Shown here one piece after another: positions 42,281-51,534 of a stretch of DNA of 64,000 nucleotides (positions are counted from its first letter, which is position 1; each line of letters begins with the position of its first letter). Below the pieces are notes generated by a model. It had not been told where the DNA came from. It searched no databases and worked only from the letters and a program-made list of their open reading frames with translations. The position numbers and the translations under genes were made by a program. Source of the stretch: Methylobacterium sp. Leaf99 (lineage in GTDB: Bacteria; Pseudomonadota; Alphaproteobacteria; Rhizobiales; Beijerinckiaceae); NCBI RefSeq assembly GCF_001422375.1, contig NZ_LMMU01000014.1, positions 5,464-69,463 on the forward strand, written 5' to 3'.

Positions 42281-44425
42281 TTATCCGGCCCCGAGCAACC
42301 GGATCGCCGCGTCGCGTTCGAACAGGTAGAGCAGCACCCGCAGGGCTTGGCCACGCGGGCTCTTCAGGCCGGGATCGCGCTGGACCATGAGCTGCGCGTC
42401 GTCGCGGGCGACCTGCAGCAGCTCGGCGTCGCTCTCCAGGCTCGCGAGGCGGAAGGCGGCCATGCCGGACTGGCGCGTGCCCAGCACCTCGCCCTCGCCG
42501 CGCAGGCGCAGGTCCTCCTCGGCGATGCGAAACCCGTCCTCGGTCTCGCGCATCATCTCCAGGCGCGCCCGCGAGACCTGGCCCAGGGGGCCGCGATAGA
42601 GCAGCAGGCAGGTGGAGGCCTTGGCGCCCCGCCCGACGCGGCCGCGCAGCTGATGGAGCTGGGCCAATCCGAAGCGCTCGGCATGCTCGATGACCATGAT
42701 GGTGGCCTCCGGCACGTCGACGCCGACCTCGACCACCGTGGTGGAGACGAGGATCTTCGTCGTGCCGGCGGAGAACCGCTCCATGGCGGCGTCCTTGTCC
42801 GGCCCCGGCATCTTGCCGTGGATGAGGCCGACCGCGTCGCCGAAGCTGTGGCGCAGATCGGCGAAACGCTCTTCCGCCGCCGCGAGGTCGACGAACTCGG
42901 ATTCGGCGACGAGGGGACAGATCCAGTAGACCCGGTCGCCGGCGGCGAGCGCCCTCCCCAACCCCGCCACCACCTCGTCGAGGCGGTCCGTGGAGACGAG
43001 GCGGGTGACGATGGCCCGGCGCCCGGCCGGCTTCTCGTCGAGGACCGAGACGTCCATATCGCCAAAGCAGGTGAGCGCCAGGGTGCGGGGGATCGGCGTC
43101 GCGGTCATCACCAGGATGTCCACGGCCTGGCCCTTGGCGCCGAGCGCCAGGCGCTGATGGACGCCGAAGCGGTGCTGCTCGTCCACCACCGCCACGCCGA
43201 GGTCGCGGAACACGACGCTGTCCTGGAACAGGGCGTGGGTGCCGACCACGATGTCGATGCTGCCCGCCGCGAGGTCGGCCAGGGTCGCGCGCCGCTCGGC
43301 GGCCCGGTCGCGGCCGGTGAGCAAACGCAGGCGCAGGCCCCCGGCCATGGGTCCGAGGCGCTCGAAATGCTGGCGGGCGAGGATTTCGGTGGGGGCCATC
43401 AGGGCCGCCTGCCGGCCGACCTCGATGGCGGACGCCATGGCCAGCAGCGCCACCGCGGTCTTGCCCGAGCCGACATCGCCCTGGAGCAGGCGCAGCATGC
43501 GCCGGTCGGAGGCGAGGTCGGCGCGGATCTCGGCGACGGCCCGTGTCTGCGCACCCGTGAGCCCGAAGGGCAGGGCGGCCTCGATCCGGTCCTTGAGCCG
43601 GCCGTCGCCCGCATTGGCCCGGCCCGGGGCCCGGCGGTTGCGGGCGCGGAGAAGCGCGAGCGCCAGCTGGGACGCCAGGAGTTCGTCGTAGGCGAGGCGC
43701 CGCCGGGCGGGGGTCCGGGGGGCGCTCGTCGCCCCGTCCGGCACGGGGGGCGGGGCGTTCTCCGGGCGGTGCTCGGCGCGCAGGGCGTCGGCGAAGGCCG
43801 GCAGGTTTTCGCGCGCGAGCCAGGCCGGGTCCTGCCACTCGGGCAGCACGGGCAGGCGCTCCAGGGCCGCGTGGGCGAGCTTCGAGATCGCCCGCGAGGT
43901 CAGCCCCTCCGTGGCGCCGTAGACGGGCTCGACGGCGGGGAGGGCGGCCAGCCCCGCCTCGTCGATGATGCGGGCCGGGTGCACCATCTGGCGGTGGCCG
44001 TCGTAGAGGTCGATGCGGCCGGTGATGTAGCGATGCGCCCCGAGCGGCAGCATCTTCTCCACCCGGGGGCCCGGCATGCCGAAGAACACCAGGGTGATGT
44101 CGCCCGTGGCATCCTCCACCAGCACCCGGTAGGGACGTTTGCCGGCGCCGGCCTGGGGCGGGCGGTACTCCGTGACGGTGACGCCGAGCGTCACCGGCTC
44201 CCCCGGCGGCGCCTCGGCGATGGAGCCCAGAAGTTTCCGCACCACGCCGCCCTGGGGCAGGTGGAACAGGAGATCGACGATCCGCGCCGGCTGCTCCGGC
44301 GTCCCGAGCAGCCGCTCGATCATCGGCGCCATCTTCGGGCCGATCCCCGGCAGGCCCCGGGCCGGCGCGAACAGCGGATCGAGGATGGTCGGGCGGAGCG
44401 GGGCGGGGCGGGCGTCGTCGGTCAT
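42281..44425 (-). CDS. recG: ATP-dependent DNA helicase RecG
   Basis: A 714-residue branch-migration helicase that rescues stalled replication forks and processes Holliday junctions. The N-terminal wedge/OB region (about 50-170) contains LPQGGVVRKLLGS and YITGRIDLYDGH. The helicase core has Walker A GDVGSGKTAVAL (about 312-323), DEQH box (VVDEQHRFG), motif III TATPIPRTLALT and motif VI QLHQLRGRVGRG. The C-terminal region ends near DPGLKSPRGQALRVLLYLF. Length and motifs are normal. It is divergent from a small DUF1640-like gene. Confidence 0.95.
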   Translation of the reverse strand: MTDDARPAPLRPTILDPLFAPARGLPGIGPKMAPMIERLLGTPEQPARIVDLLFHLPQGGVVRKLLGSIAEAPPGEPVTLGVTVTEYRPPQAGAGKRPYRVLVEDATGDITLVFFGMPGPRVEKMLPLGAHRYITGRIDLYDGHRQMVHPARIIDEAGLAALPAVEPVYGATEGLTSRAISKLAHAALERLPVLPEWQDPAWLARENLPAFADALRAEHRPENAPPPVPDGATSAPRTPARRRLAYDELLASQLALALLRARNRRAPGRANAGDGRLKDRIEAALPFGLTGAQTRAVAEIRADLASDRRMLRLLQGDVGSGKTAVALLAMASAIEVGRQAALMAPTEILARQHFERLGPMAGGLRLRLLTGRDRAAERRATLADLAAGSIDIVVGTHALFQDSVVFRDLGVAVVDEQHRFGVHQRLALGAKGQAVDILVMTATPIPRTLALTCFGDMDVSVLDEKPAGRRAIVTRLVSTDRLDEVVAGLGRALAAGDRVYWICPLVAESEFVDLAAAEERFADLRHSFGDAVGLIHGKMPGPDKDAAMERFSAGTTKILVSTTVVEVGVDVPEATIMVIEHAERFGLAQLHQLRGRVGRGAKASTCLLLYRGPLGQVSRARLEMMRETEDGFRIAEEDLRLRGEGEVLGTRQSGMAAFRLASLESDAELLQVARDDAQLMVQRDPGLKSPRGQALRVLLYLFERDAAIRLLGAG

Positions 44426-44645
44426 GCGCGCGGCTCGGCCCAGCCGCTCGCCCGGGCTGGGGGAGAGCCGCGCCTACTGGGTCTATGAGCCGTGACGGAA
44501 TGCATACCCCCGCCATAGAATGCCGAGCGCGGCCGGGGCAACGCCCGCGTTGCCGCTTCCGTTCTCGGAGCCGTTGCGATGGCTCCGGCACGGGCCATAT
44601 GCGATGGTAGCTCGCCTCGATGGGACGGGAGACGCGACGCGCACC

Positions 44646-44909
44646 ATGACCACAACCACCCTGGACACGCTCGCCATCGCCCGCAAGCTGAAGGCCGCCG
44701 GCTTCTCGGACGATCAGGCCGAAGCCGTGACGGGGGTCATCCGCGAGGTCCGCGAGAGTGACCTGTCCGCCCTGGTCACGAATTCCACGCTCAAGGCGGA
44801 ACTCTCCGATGCGAAGTACGACATCCTGAAGTGGGTTCTGTCGGCCATCGGCTTCCAGACCATCGTGGTGATGGGTGCGATCATCACGCTGACGAAGGGC
44901 CTTCGCTGA
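44646..44909 (+). CDS. small DUF1640/CCDC90-like protein
   Basis: An 87-residue protein of pattern LDTLAIARKLKAAGFSDDQAEAVTGVIRE, typical of the bacterial DUF1640 (CCDC90-like) family. A short coiled region and a C-terminal hydrophobic helix (VLSAIGFQTIVVMGAIITLT) follow, which probably anchors it in the membrane. ATG 44646 is chosen because it begins the conserved part; a longer frame upstream is low-complexity. Its function in bacteria is not known. Confidence 0.7.
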   Translation: MTTTTLDTLAIARKLKAAGFSDDQAEAVTGVIREVRESDLSALVTNSTLKAELSDAKYDILKWVLSAIGFQTIVVMGAIITLTKGLR

Positions 44910-44965
44910 GGGCAGAGGCCCCTGCTGGAAGCTGCAGCCTTCGATCTTGCAATCCTCTGATCCGA

Positions 44966-44994
44966 GGATCACAGCATCCCCGGATCACAGCATC
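44966..44994. repeat. 16-bp direct duplication before sdhE
   Basis: GGATCACAGCATC occurs at 44966 and again at 44982, in the 97-bp gap between the DUF1640-like gene and sdhE. It may affect the sdhE leader. No function is evident. Confidence 0.6.
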
Positions 44995-45006
44995 ACAGGC
45001 CGCCCC

Positions 45007-45300
45007 ATGTCCGGAACCACCCGCACCAGCGCGGACCTCGATCCGCGCCGCCGCCGCACCCTCTTCCGCGCCTGGCACCGCGGCATCCGCGAGATGGACC
45101 TGATCATGGGCCGCTTCGCCGATGCCGAGATCGGCACCCTGACGGAGGAGGAGCTGACCCTGTTCGAGGCCCTCATCGAGGTGCCGGACCGGGACCTGTT
45201 CCGCTGGCTCACGGGTGAGGACGAGACGCCGCAGAACTACGATACCCCCGTGTACCGCCGCCTCAAGGCGTTCCATAAGCACGACGCGCCGATTCACTAG
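45007..45300 (+). CDS. sdhE: succinate dehydrogenase assembly factor SdhE (FAD assembly factor)
   Basis: A 97-residue protein of the SdhE/SdhAF2 (DUF339) family that promotes covalent flavinylation of the succinate dehydrogenase flavoprotein. The diagnostic RGxxE motif is HRGIREMDLIMGRF (about 25-38), followed by ELTLFEALIEVPDRDLFRWL. Length is normal. The ATG at 45007 is 20 codons into a longer frame whose N-terminus has no family match. It is followed by mfd on the same strand after 107 bp, an arrangement often seen in alphaproteobacteria. Confidence 0.92.
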   Translation: MSGTTRTSADLDPRRRRTLFRAWHRGIREMDLIMGRFADAEIGTLTEEELTLFEALIEVPDRDLFRWLTGEDETPQNYDTPVYRRLKAFHKHDAPIH

Positions 45301-45407
45301 ACGGCGCGCCACCGCACGGGACCGTCCGACGCCCTGGATCCCGCCCCATACGGGGGGGGACTCTGCGTCGCGCCTCGCCCACCGAACGAGTTCGAACACC
45401 CGACCCG

Positions 45408-48400
45408 ATGGCAAAACCCCAGCCCAAAGCCCCCGCGCCCGCCCCGAAGCCGCAGACGGCGCGCTTCGCCCTGCCGAAATCCGGGCCCCTCGCCCGGGCG
45501 CTGGAGGCGCTCAAGCGCGGCGACAGCCCGACGCTGGCCAACGTGCCGGAGGGGTTCGACGCCGTCGTGGTGGCCGACCTCGCCAGGGCGCTCAGCCGCG
45601 ACGTCGAGGGTCCGGCGGTCCTCGTCCACGTGGCGCGCGATTCCGGGCGCGCGGCCGCCTTCGTCAACGCCCTGAAGTTCGTCGCCCCCGAGATCGAGGC
45701 CATGAGCGTGCCGGCCTGGGATTGCCAGCCCTACGACCGGGTCTCGCCGAACGCCGCCATCGCGGCCCAGCGCATGACCGCCCTGTCGCGGCTGTCCCGC
45801 TCGCGCTCGTCGGAAGAGCAGCCGCGCATCCTCTGCACCACCGTCAACGCTCTGATTCAGAGGGTGCCTCCCCGAGAGAAGATCGCCGTCGAGACGTTCT
45901 CGGCCGCCATCGGCAACGTCGTGCCCATGGATCGGGTCACCGCCTGGGTCGAGGCCAACGGATTTCTGCGCACGGGGACGGTGCGGGACACGGGCGAATA
46001 CGCCGTGCGCGGCGGCATCCTCGACCTGTCGCCGCCGGGCCTGCCCAACCCCATCCGCCTCGACTTCTTCGGCGACACCCTCGAATCGATCCGCGCCTTC
46101 GATCCCGAGACCCAGCGCACCATCGGGCAACTCCGCTCGCTGGACCTCGTGCCCATGAGCGAGGTCCAGCTCACCACCGAGACCATCCGGCGCTTCCGCC
46201 AGGGCTATATCGGGAGCTTCGGCGCGGCGACCCGCGACGACCGTCTCTACGAGACCATCAGCGAGGGCCGGCGCTATGCCGGCCTCGAACACTGGATGCC
46301 CCTGTTCTACGACCACCTCGACACCCTGTTCGATTACGTCGCCGGCGTGCCGATGGTGTTCGACGCGCAGGTCGAGGAGGCGGCGGCCGAGCGCCTCACC
46401 CTGATCCGCGATTATTACGACGCCCGCGCCGAGGCGGTGAAGACGCCGTCCCCCGGGGTCGCCCCCTACAAGCCCCTCAAGCCCTCCGCCCTCTACCTGA
46501 CTCAGAACGAGTGGCGCGACCGGGTGGCGGCGGCCGCCGTCGCCCGGCTCTCGCCGTTCTCCGTGCCCGAGAGCCCCGAGCGCCTGACCATCGATTGCGA
46601 GGGCCGGGCCGGGCGCACCTTCGCGGCCGAGCGCGCCGACGAATCGGCCAGCGTGTTCGACGCCGCCGTGGCCCACGTGAAGGAGCTCCAGGGATCCGGT
46701 CATCACGTGATCCTGGGGTCCTGGTCCGACGGCTCGCGCGACCGCCTGTGCTCCGTGCTCGGCGACCACGGCCTGAAGAAGCCCATCGCCATCAACACCC
46801 TGACGGCGGTGAACGCGCTCAAGCGCGGCACCGACGTGGCGGTGGCGGTCTGGGGCCTGGAATCCGGCTTCATCGTCGACAAGCTCGCGGTGATCTCCGA
46901 GGGCGACATCCTCGGCGACCGCCTCGTGCGCCAGAAGCGCAAGGCCAAGCGCCCGCAGGACATCATCCTGGAGGTCCAGGCGCTTCAGCCCGGCGACCTC
47001 GTGGTCCATGCCGATCACGGCATCGGCCGGTTCGTCGGCCTGAAGACCGTGACGGCGGCGGGCGCCCCGCACGACTGCCTGGAGATCCAGTATGCCGGCG
47101 GCCTGCTGCTCCTGCCCGTGGAGAACATCGAGCTCCTGACGCGCTACGGCTCGGAGGACGCGGAGGTCGCCCTCGACCGCCTCGGCGGCGGGGCCTGGCA
47201 GGCCCGCAAGGCCAAGATGAAGAAGCGCATCCTCGAGATGGCCGGCCAGCTCATCAAGGTCGCGGCCGAGCGCTTCGTGCGGCAGGCTCCGCGCCTGCAC
47301 GCGCCCGAGGGGCTCACCGACGAGTTCGCGGCGCGCTTCGCCTTCAACGAGACCGAGGATCAGGCCGCGGCCATCGATGCCGTACTCACCGACCTCAATG
47401 CCGGCCGGCCCATGGACCGCCTCGTCTGCGGCGATGTCGGCTTCGGCAAGACCGAGGTGGCGTTGCGCGCCGCCTTCGCCGGCGCCATGGGGGGCAAGCA
47501 GGTGGCGGTGGTGGTGCCCACCACCCTCCTGGCCCGCCAGCATTTCCGGACCTTCGCCGAGCGCTTCAAGGGATTGCCCGTCCAGGTGGCGCAGCTCTCG
47601 CGCTTCGTCTCCGCCGCCGAGATGAAGCAGAACCGCGCGGGCATCGCCGCCGGCACCGTCGACATCGTCGTCGGCACCCACGCGCTGCTGGCCAAAGCCA
47701 TCACCTTCAAGGATCTCGGCCTCATCATCGTCGACGAGGAGCAGCATTTCGGCGTGGCCCACAAGGAACGCCTCAAGGCGCTCCAGGCCGATGTCCACGT
47801 GCTGACCCTGTCGGCGACCCCGATCCCCCGCACCCTGCAGCTCGCCATGACGGGGGTGCGCGAACTCTCCATCATCGCGACGCCGCCGGTGGACCGCCTG
47901 GCGGTCCGCACCTCCGTGACGCCGTTCGATCCGCTCCTGGTCCGCGAGGCGCTCCTGCGCGAGCGTTATCGCGGCGGCCAGTCGTTCTACGTCGTGCCCA
48001 GGATCGAGGATCTGGCGGAGGTCAAGAAGTTCCTCGACACCGAGATGCCCGAGACCACCGTGGCGGTGGCCCACGGCCAGATGGCGGCCGGCCAGCTCGA
48101 GGACGTGATGACCGCGTTCTACGAGGGCAAGTACGACGTGCTGCTCTCCACCACCATCGTCGAATCCGGCCTCGACATCCCGACCGCCAACACGCTGATC
48201 GTGCACCGGGCCGACATGTTCGGTCTGGCCCAGCTCTACCAGCTGCGCGGCCGCGTCGGGCGTGCCAAGGCCCGGGCCTACGCCCTGTTCACCACGCCGG
48301 CCAACCGCACCCTGACGGTGCAGGCGGACAAGCGCCTCAAGGTGCTCCAGACCCTCGACACCCTCGGGGCCGGCTTCCAGCTCGCCTCCCACGACCTCGA

Positions 48401-49007
48401 CATCCGCGGCGCGGGCAACCTGCTCGGCGACGCCCAGTCCGGCCACATCAAGGAGGTCGGCTACGAACTCTACCAGCAGATGCTGGAGGATGCGGTCACC
48501 GCCCTGAAGGCCGGCATCGAGGAGCCCGCGGAGGAGGCGTGGTCGCCGACCATCGCCCTCGGGGCGCCGGTCACGATCCCGGAGGACTACGTCGAGGACC
48601 TCACCGTGCGCCTCGGCCTCTACCGCCGGCTCTCGACCCTGGAGAACGACGCCGAGATGGAGAGCTTCGGCGCCGAGCTCATCGACCGGTTCGGGCCATT
48701 GCCGCCGGAGGTGGAGCAGCTCCTCAGAATCGTCACCATCAAGATCCTGTGCCGCGACTGCAACGTCGAGAAGGTCGAGGCCGGACCGAAGGGCGCCGTG
48801 GTGCATTTCCGCGACAAGTCGTTCGCCAACCCGCAAGGGCTGGTAGCCTACGTCGCGGGGCAGGCGTCCTTCGCCAAGGTGCGCCCGGACATGAGCATCG
48901 TCTTCATCCGCGACCTCGACTCGATCCCCGAACGCCTCAAGATCACCACCACGATCCTGCGCGAGCTGTCGAAGATCGCCCATGCCAGGAAGGCCAAGGC
49001 CGCCTGA
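45408..49007 (+). CDS. mfd: transcription-repair coupling factor Mfd
   Basis: A 1199-residue ATP-dependent translocase that removes RNA polymerase stalled at lesions and recruits UvrA. The UvrB-homology region is at about 50-400 (RGGILDLSPPGLPNPIRLDF). The RNA-polymerase-interaction domain is near 520-590 (LVVHADHGIGRFVGLK). The translocase motifs follow: Walker A GDVGFGKTEVALRAA, DEEQHFG, SATPIPRTLQLA and QLYQLRGRVGRAKARAYA. A C-terminal TRCF domain completes it. Size and motifs are standard. The stop codon lies in a short tandem repeat. Confidence 0.95.
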   Translation: MAKPQPKAPAPAPKPQTARFALPKSGPLARALEALKRGDSPTLANVPEGFDAVVVADLARALSRDVEGPAVLVHVARDSGRAAAFVNALKFVAPEIEAMSVPAWDCQPYDRVSPNAAIAAQRMTALSRLSRSRSSEEQPRILCTTVNALIQRVPPREKIAVETFSAAIGNVVPMDRVTAWVEANGFLRTGTVRDTGEYAVRGGILDLSPPGLPNPIRLDFFGDTLESIRAFDPETQRTIGQLRSLDLVPMSEVQLTTETIRRFRQGYIGSFGAATRDDRLYETISEGRRYAGLEHWMPLFYDHLDTLFDYVAGVPMVFDAQVEEAAAERLTLIRDYYDARAEAVKTPSPGVAPYKPLKPSALYLTQNEWRDRVAAAAVARLSPFSVPESPERLTIDCEGRAGRTFAAERADESASVFDAAVAHVKELQGSGHHVILGSWSDGSRDRLCSVLGDHGLKKPIAINTLTAVNALKRGTDVAVAVWGLESGFIVDKLAVISEGDILGDRLVRQKRKAKRPQDIILEVQALQPGDLVVHADHGIGRFVGLKTVTAAGAPHDCLEIQYAGGLLLLPVENIELLTRYGSEDAEVALDRLGGGAWQARKAKMKKRILEMAGQLIKVAAERFVRQAPRLHAPEGLTDEFAARFAFNETEDQAAAIDAVLTDLNAGRPMDRLVCGDVGFGKTEVALRAAFAGAMGGKQVAVVVPTTLLARQHFRTFAERFKGLPVQVAQLSRFVSAAEMKQNRAGIAAGTVDIVVGTHALLAKAITFKDLGLIIVDEEQHFGVAHKERLKALQADVHVLTLSATPIPRTLQLAMTGVRELSIIATPPVDRLAVRTSVTPFDPLLVREALLRERYRGGQSFYVVPRIEDLAEVKKFLDTEMPETTVAVAHGQMAAGQLEDVMTAFYEGKYDVLLSTTIVESGLDIPTANTLIVHRADMFGLAQLYQLRGRVGRAKARAYALFTTPANRTLTVQADKRLKVLQTLDTLGAGFQLASHDLDIRGAGNLLGDAQSGHIKEVGYELYQQMLEDAVTALKAGIEEPAEEAWSPTIALGAPVTIPEDYVEDLTVRLGLYRRLSTLENDAEMESFGAELIDRFGPLPPEVEQLLRIVTIKILCRDCNVEKVEAGPKGAVVHFRDKSFANPQGLVAYVAGQASFAKVRPDMSIVFIRDLDSIPERLKITTTILRELSKIAHARKAKAA

Positions 49008-49037
49008 CAAAGACCGCCTGACGAAGGCCGCCCGAAC
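48996..49037. repeat. 14-bp tandem repeat across the mfd stop codon
   Basis: AAGGCCGCCTGAC (including the mfd TGA) is followed by a near-copy AAGACCGCCTGAC 14 bp later and a third, more diverged GAAGGCCGCCCGAAC. Because the period is 14, the extra stop is in another frame. Confidence 0.65.
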
Positions 49038-49042
49038 GCGAA

Positions 49043-49068
49043 ACGGGCGCGCCTTCCAGCGCGCCCGT
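49043..49068 (+). terminator. hairpin terminator after mfd
   Basis: ACGGGCGCGC-cttcca-GCGCGCCCGT, a perfect 10-bp GC-rich stem, starts 36 bp after the mfd stop. It is flanked by AAA on the left, so it could also serve the convergent gene at 49157. Confidence 0.6.
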
Positions 49069-49156
49069 CGAGGCGAAATCCCGTTGTATGGTCAGGGGTT
49101 AAGTGCGGACGCTCAAGCATTTTCGCAACGTGTCGAGCGCGGGCGGACAGCGATGA

Positions 49157-49522
49157 TCAGAGATCGGGCTCGTTGAGGACGTAGGGGCCGATCTCGCTCT
49201 GGAGGTCGATGCGCGTGCCAGCCTGGCCGGCCATGACCTCGTCCACGACGATGACCGGAATCCCGGCCTGGCGCATCTGCTCCCGCAGGCGCTCGGACAG
49301 CAGCGCGTAGGCGGGATCGCGCGACGATGTCTGGAGCAGGATGGCGGCCGGGCGCGCGATGACCGCGAGCACGTCCTGCGCCGCTTCCAGGGACGCGGTG
49401 ACGCTGGCATAGCCGAGCTCCGCGAGCTCTGCGGCCAGCGAGCGGTCGATGGCCCGATGGCCATCATCGACAACGAGAACCTGTTGCAGCGCACCCATGA
49501 GCGTCAGCGGTAGTCCATCCAT
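49157..49522 (-). CDS. pseudo-receiver domain protein
   Basis: A 121-residue protein with the outline of a response-regulator receiver (QQVLVVDDGHRAIDRSLAAE, LAELGYASVTASLEAAQDVL). The conserved phosphoacceptor Asp is replaced: AAILLQTSSRDP has Gln where D is expected. The switch Thr and Lys are not evident either (VIVVDEVMAG). It is therefore likely phosphorylation-independent or a decaying copy. The start ATG 49522 has AAGGGA just upstream; a second ATG eight codons on is possible. It stands alone, convergent with mfd. Confidence 0.65.
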   Translation of the reverse strand: MDGLPLTLMGALQQVLVVDDGHRAIDRSLAAELAELGYASVTASLEAAQDVLAVIARPAAILLQTSSRDPAYALLSERLREQMRQAGIPVIVVDEVMAGQAGTRIDLQSEIGPYVLNEPDL

Positions 49523-49787
49523 CGTCCCTTGGGAAGGGACCCGTGTGACAACACACACGGCGACGATTGGTTCGCTGGCGCAAAATCGGGGTTTTGGTGA
49601 CGGTAGCGTGGTGGATGGACTCGCAGTCCGGCGCCCGGACCTCATCCATCACATCCGGACGCCCTTCTAAACTACTGATGGTAATTCATCTTCTGCAAAA
49701 GAATTCTGATTCGCTTCCGGGACGAAGATCGGGTTTCGAATTTATGACGCCCGTCGTGCGTTTTCGGGGCCGTGGGCGTGTCTGGCG

Positions 49788-51182
49788 TCAATCACGGGTG
49801 ATCCCCGTGGCCTGGCCGGCGTCGACGGGGGCCCGGAACGGCGAGGACAGCCAGGCATCGACGAAGTCCGGCTGGGGGATGCCGCGTTGCAGCGGTCCCG
49901 CGTGGCAGGCGCGGCCGCGGAAGGCGAGGGTGCCGTCGGCGTCGCGGCGCAGGCTCATCAGGGTCGAGACGGGGTTGGCCCGCTCGGGCGCCGCCAGGGT
50001 GAGGGCGACGTCGCTGCCGGCCCGCGCGCCGGTGAGGAGGACGATCTCCTCGAAGGCGACCACGTCCATCACCTTCGGCGCGTCCGGCCCGGAGGGCAGA
50101 CGGCGCGGCGGGAAGCGGGCCGGCACGCGGTGGACCAGGAGGATGCCGGCGAGCGTCGGGGGCAGGCGGCAGGCGGCGAGGTTGGCCTCGAGGGCGGCCG
50201 GCACCACGAGGTGGGTCGGCACCGGCCGCTCCAGGGCCTCCGTGAAGGCGGCCGCCTCGAACACCGGCATCGGCTCGAAGGCGGCGCCGGCGACCAGGGC
50301 GGCGCCGAGGCCGGTGACGAGGCCGCGCAGGTCGCTGCCCGGCAGGAGGGTGAGGAGGCGCACGCCGGGCGCCATCCGGGCGGTGACGCGGTGTGCGGCG
50401 ATGGCCGCCAGGAGGGCGTCGCCGCTGCGATGGATCGGCCGGGTGGGGTCGCCGCCGGCGAAGCTGACGAACCCGCCCGGACCCGGGGCGAACGGCCCGC
50501 CGGACTGATCGAGCACCATGGCGTCGAGGTTGATCACCCCGTCCGGCACGTCCGGTCCGAAGGCGGCGAGGTAGCGCAGGCCGAAGTATCGCGCCGCCAC
50601 CCGGCACAGGCGCTCGGCCGGACGGCTCGCGCCGAAGCGGGCCTGGGTCAGGACGGCGTTGATGCCGGCGGCCTGGACGGCGGCGACGAGGCCGTCCTCG
50701 TCGAGGGCCGGGGGCAGGAGGCAGGGAACGTGGCCGGCCGCCTCCACCGCGAGGAGGGCGAGTGCGCCCTCGACGCCGCCCGGCAGGGCGATTCCGATCC
50801 GGCTCGCGGCCGGCAATCGCCAGCCGCGCAGGCCGTTGGCGAGGCGCGCCACGATCTCGGCGGCGGCGCCGTAGGTCCAGGTGATGGCGGGCCGCCCGCT
50901 CCAGAGGGGCTTGCCCGCCGGATCGACGAGGGCGACCCGTTGCGGATGGGCGTAGGCGGTGGCGGCCAGCAGGGTGCACAGGCGCTGGGTGCGTGACGGG
51001 GCGTCGCGCCCCTCCGGCCGGCCGGCCGGGGGCGTCTGCGGCCCGGCCGGGGGCGGTGGGATTCCCGCGCCCAGGGCCGTCAGGTCCACGAGGGCGGGGC
51101 GGCGGGGCGCAGCGGCGGAACCGGTGGCGGGACCCGGGGGGAGGGATGGGAAGAGGGATGAGATGACTGGTTGCGCCGACAC
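49788..51182 (-). CDS. degenerate AMP-dependent synthetase/ligase-like protein
   Basis: A 464-residue protein that follows the ANL (acyl/aryl-CoA ligase) layout: ITWTYGAAAEIVARLANGLR (about 95-115), RIGIALPGGVEGALALLAVEAAG, and LLPGSDLRGLVTGLGAALVAG. The usual P-loop TSGTTGxPK is replaced by FVSFAGGDPTRPIH. The C-terminal lid with its catalytic Lys appears missing or unrecognisable. Adenylation is therefore doubtful. A regulatory or scaffold role is possible, or decay. The start is uncertain: GTG 51182 is the best in-frame codon. A CtrA-type motif lies 45 bp upstream. Confidence 0.6.
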   Translation of the reverse strand: MSAQPVISSLFPSLPPGPATGSAAAPRRPALVDLTALGAGIPPPPAGPQTPPAGRPEGRDAPSRTQRLCTLLAATAYAHPQRVALVDPAGKPLWSGRPAITWTYGAAAEIVARLANGLRGWRLPAASRIGIALPGGVEGALALLAVEAAGHVPCLLPPALDEDGLVAAVQAAGINAVLTQARFGASRPAERLCRVAARYFGLRYLAAFGPDVPDGVINLDAMVLDQSGGPFAPGPGGFVSFAGGDPTRPIHRSGDALLAAIAAHRVTARMAPGVRLLTLLPGSDLRGLVTGLGAALVAGAAFEPMPVFEAAAFTEALERPVPTHLVVPAALEANLAACRLPPTLAGILLVHRVPARFPPRRLPSGPDAPKVMDVVAFEEIVLLTGARAGSDVALTLAAPERANPVSTLMSLRRDADGTLAFRGRACHAGPLQRGIPQPDFVDAWLSSPFRAPVDAGQATGITRD

Positions 51183-51226
51183 GTGCGCTTGAACTCCCGC
51201 TGCCCTGCGTTCATGAACCCTTAGGG

Positions 51227-51242
51227 TTAAGCCAACCTTAAC
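51227..51242. promoter_or_regulatory. candidate CtrA binding site
   Basis: TTAA-GCCAACC-TTAAC is an exact match to the CtrA consensus TTAA-N7-TTAA(C), embedded in an 8-bp-arm inverted repeat (GGGTTAAG...CTTAACCC, 51224-51244). It lies between the divergent ANL-like and IalB-family genes. Confidence 0.5.
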
Positions 51243-51534
51243 CCGGCCTTCGCGCACGGTCCGAACGGGGCTGGTGTCATGTCTTCGCCGCATTCCGAGG
51301 GAAAGCAGGCCGCGCAATCGTTCAGGCGGGGTCGGGACGCGTCCGGTCTCCCGGCGCGGGGCCTCGGACCGGCGCCGAAATCGGATCCGTCGTCACCGTG
51401 TCGCGTCAGTTCAAGCGGCCGCCGGGACTCAAGCGTCCCGTTCGCGCGCCCTCCACGAAGTCTGCGGACTTGCCAAATCCGCTGAAGTCCCGAGTCCATT
51501 CCCAAGTCCGTCGAATTCCAAGGGGTCAGACCTG

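Noticed and set aside
45297-49010. 1237-residue minus-strand frame opposite mfd
   Set aside because: Mirror of mfd codon bias in a high-GC genome; no recognisable domain.
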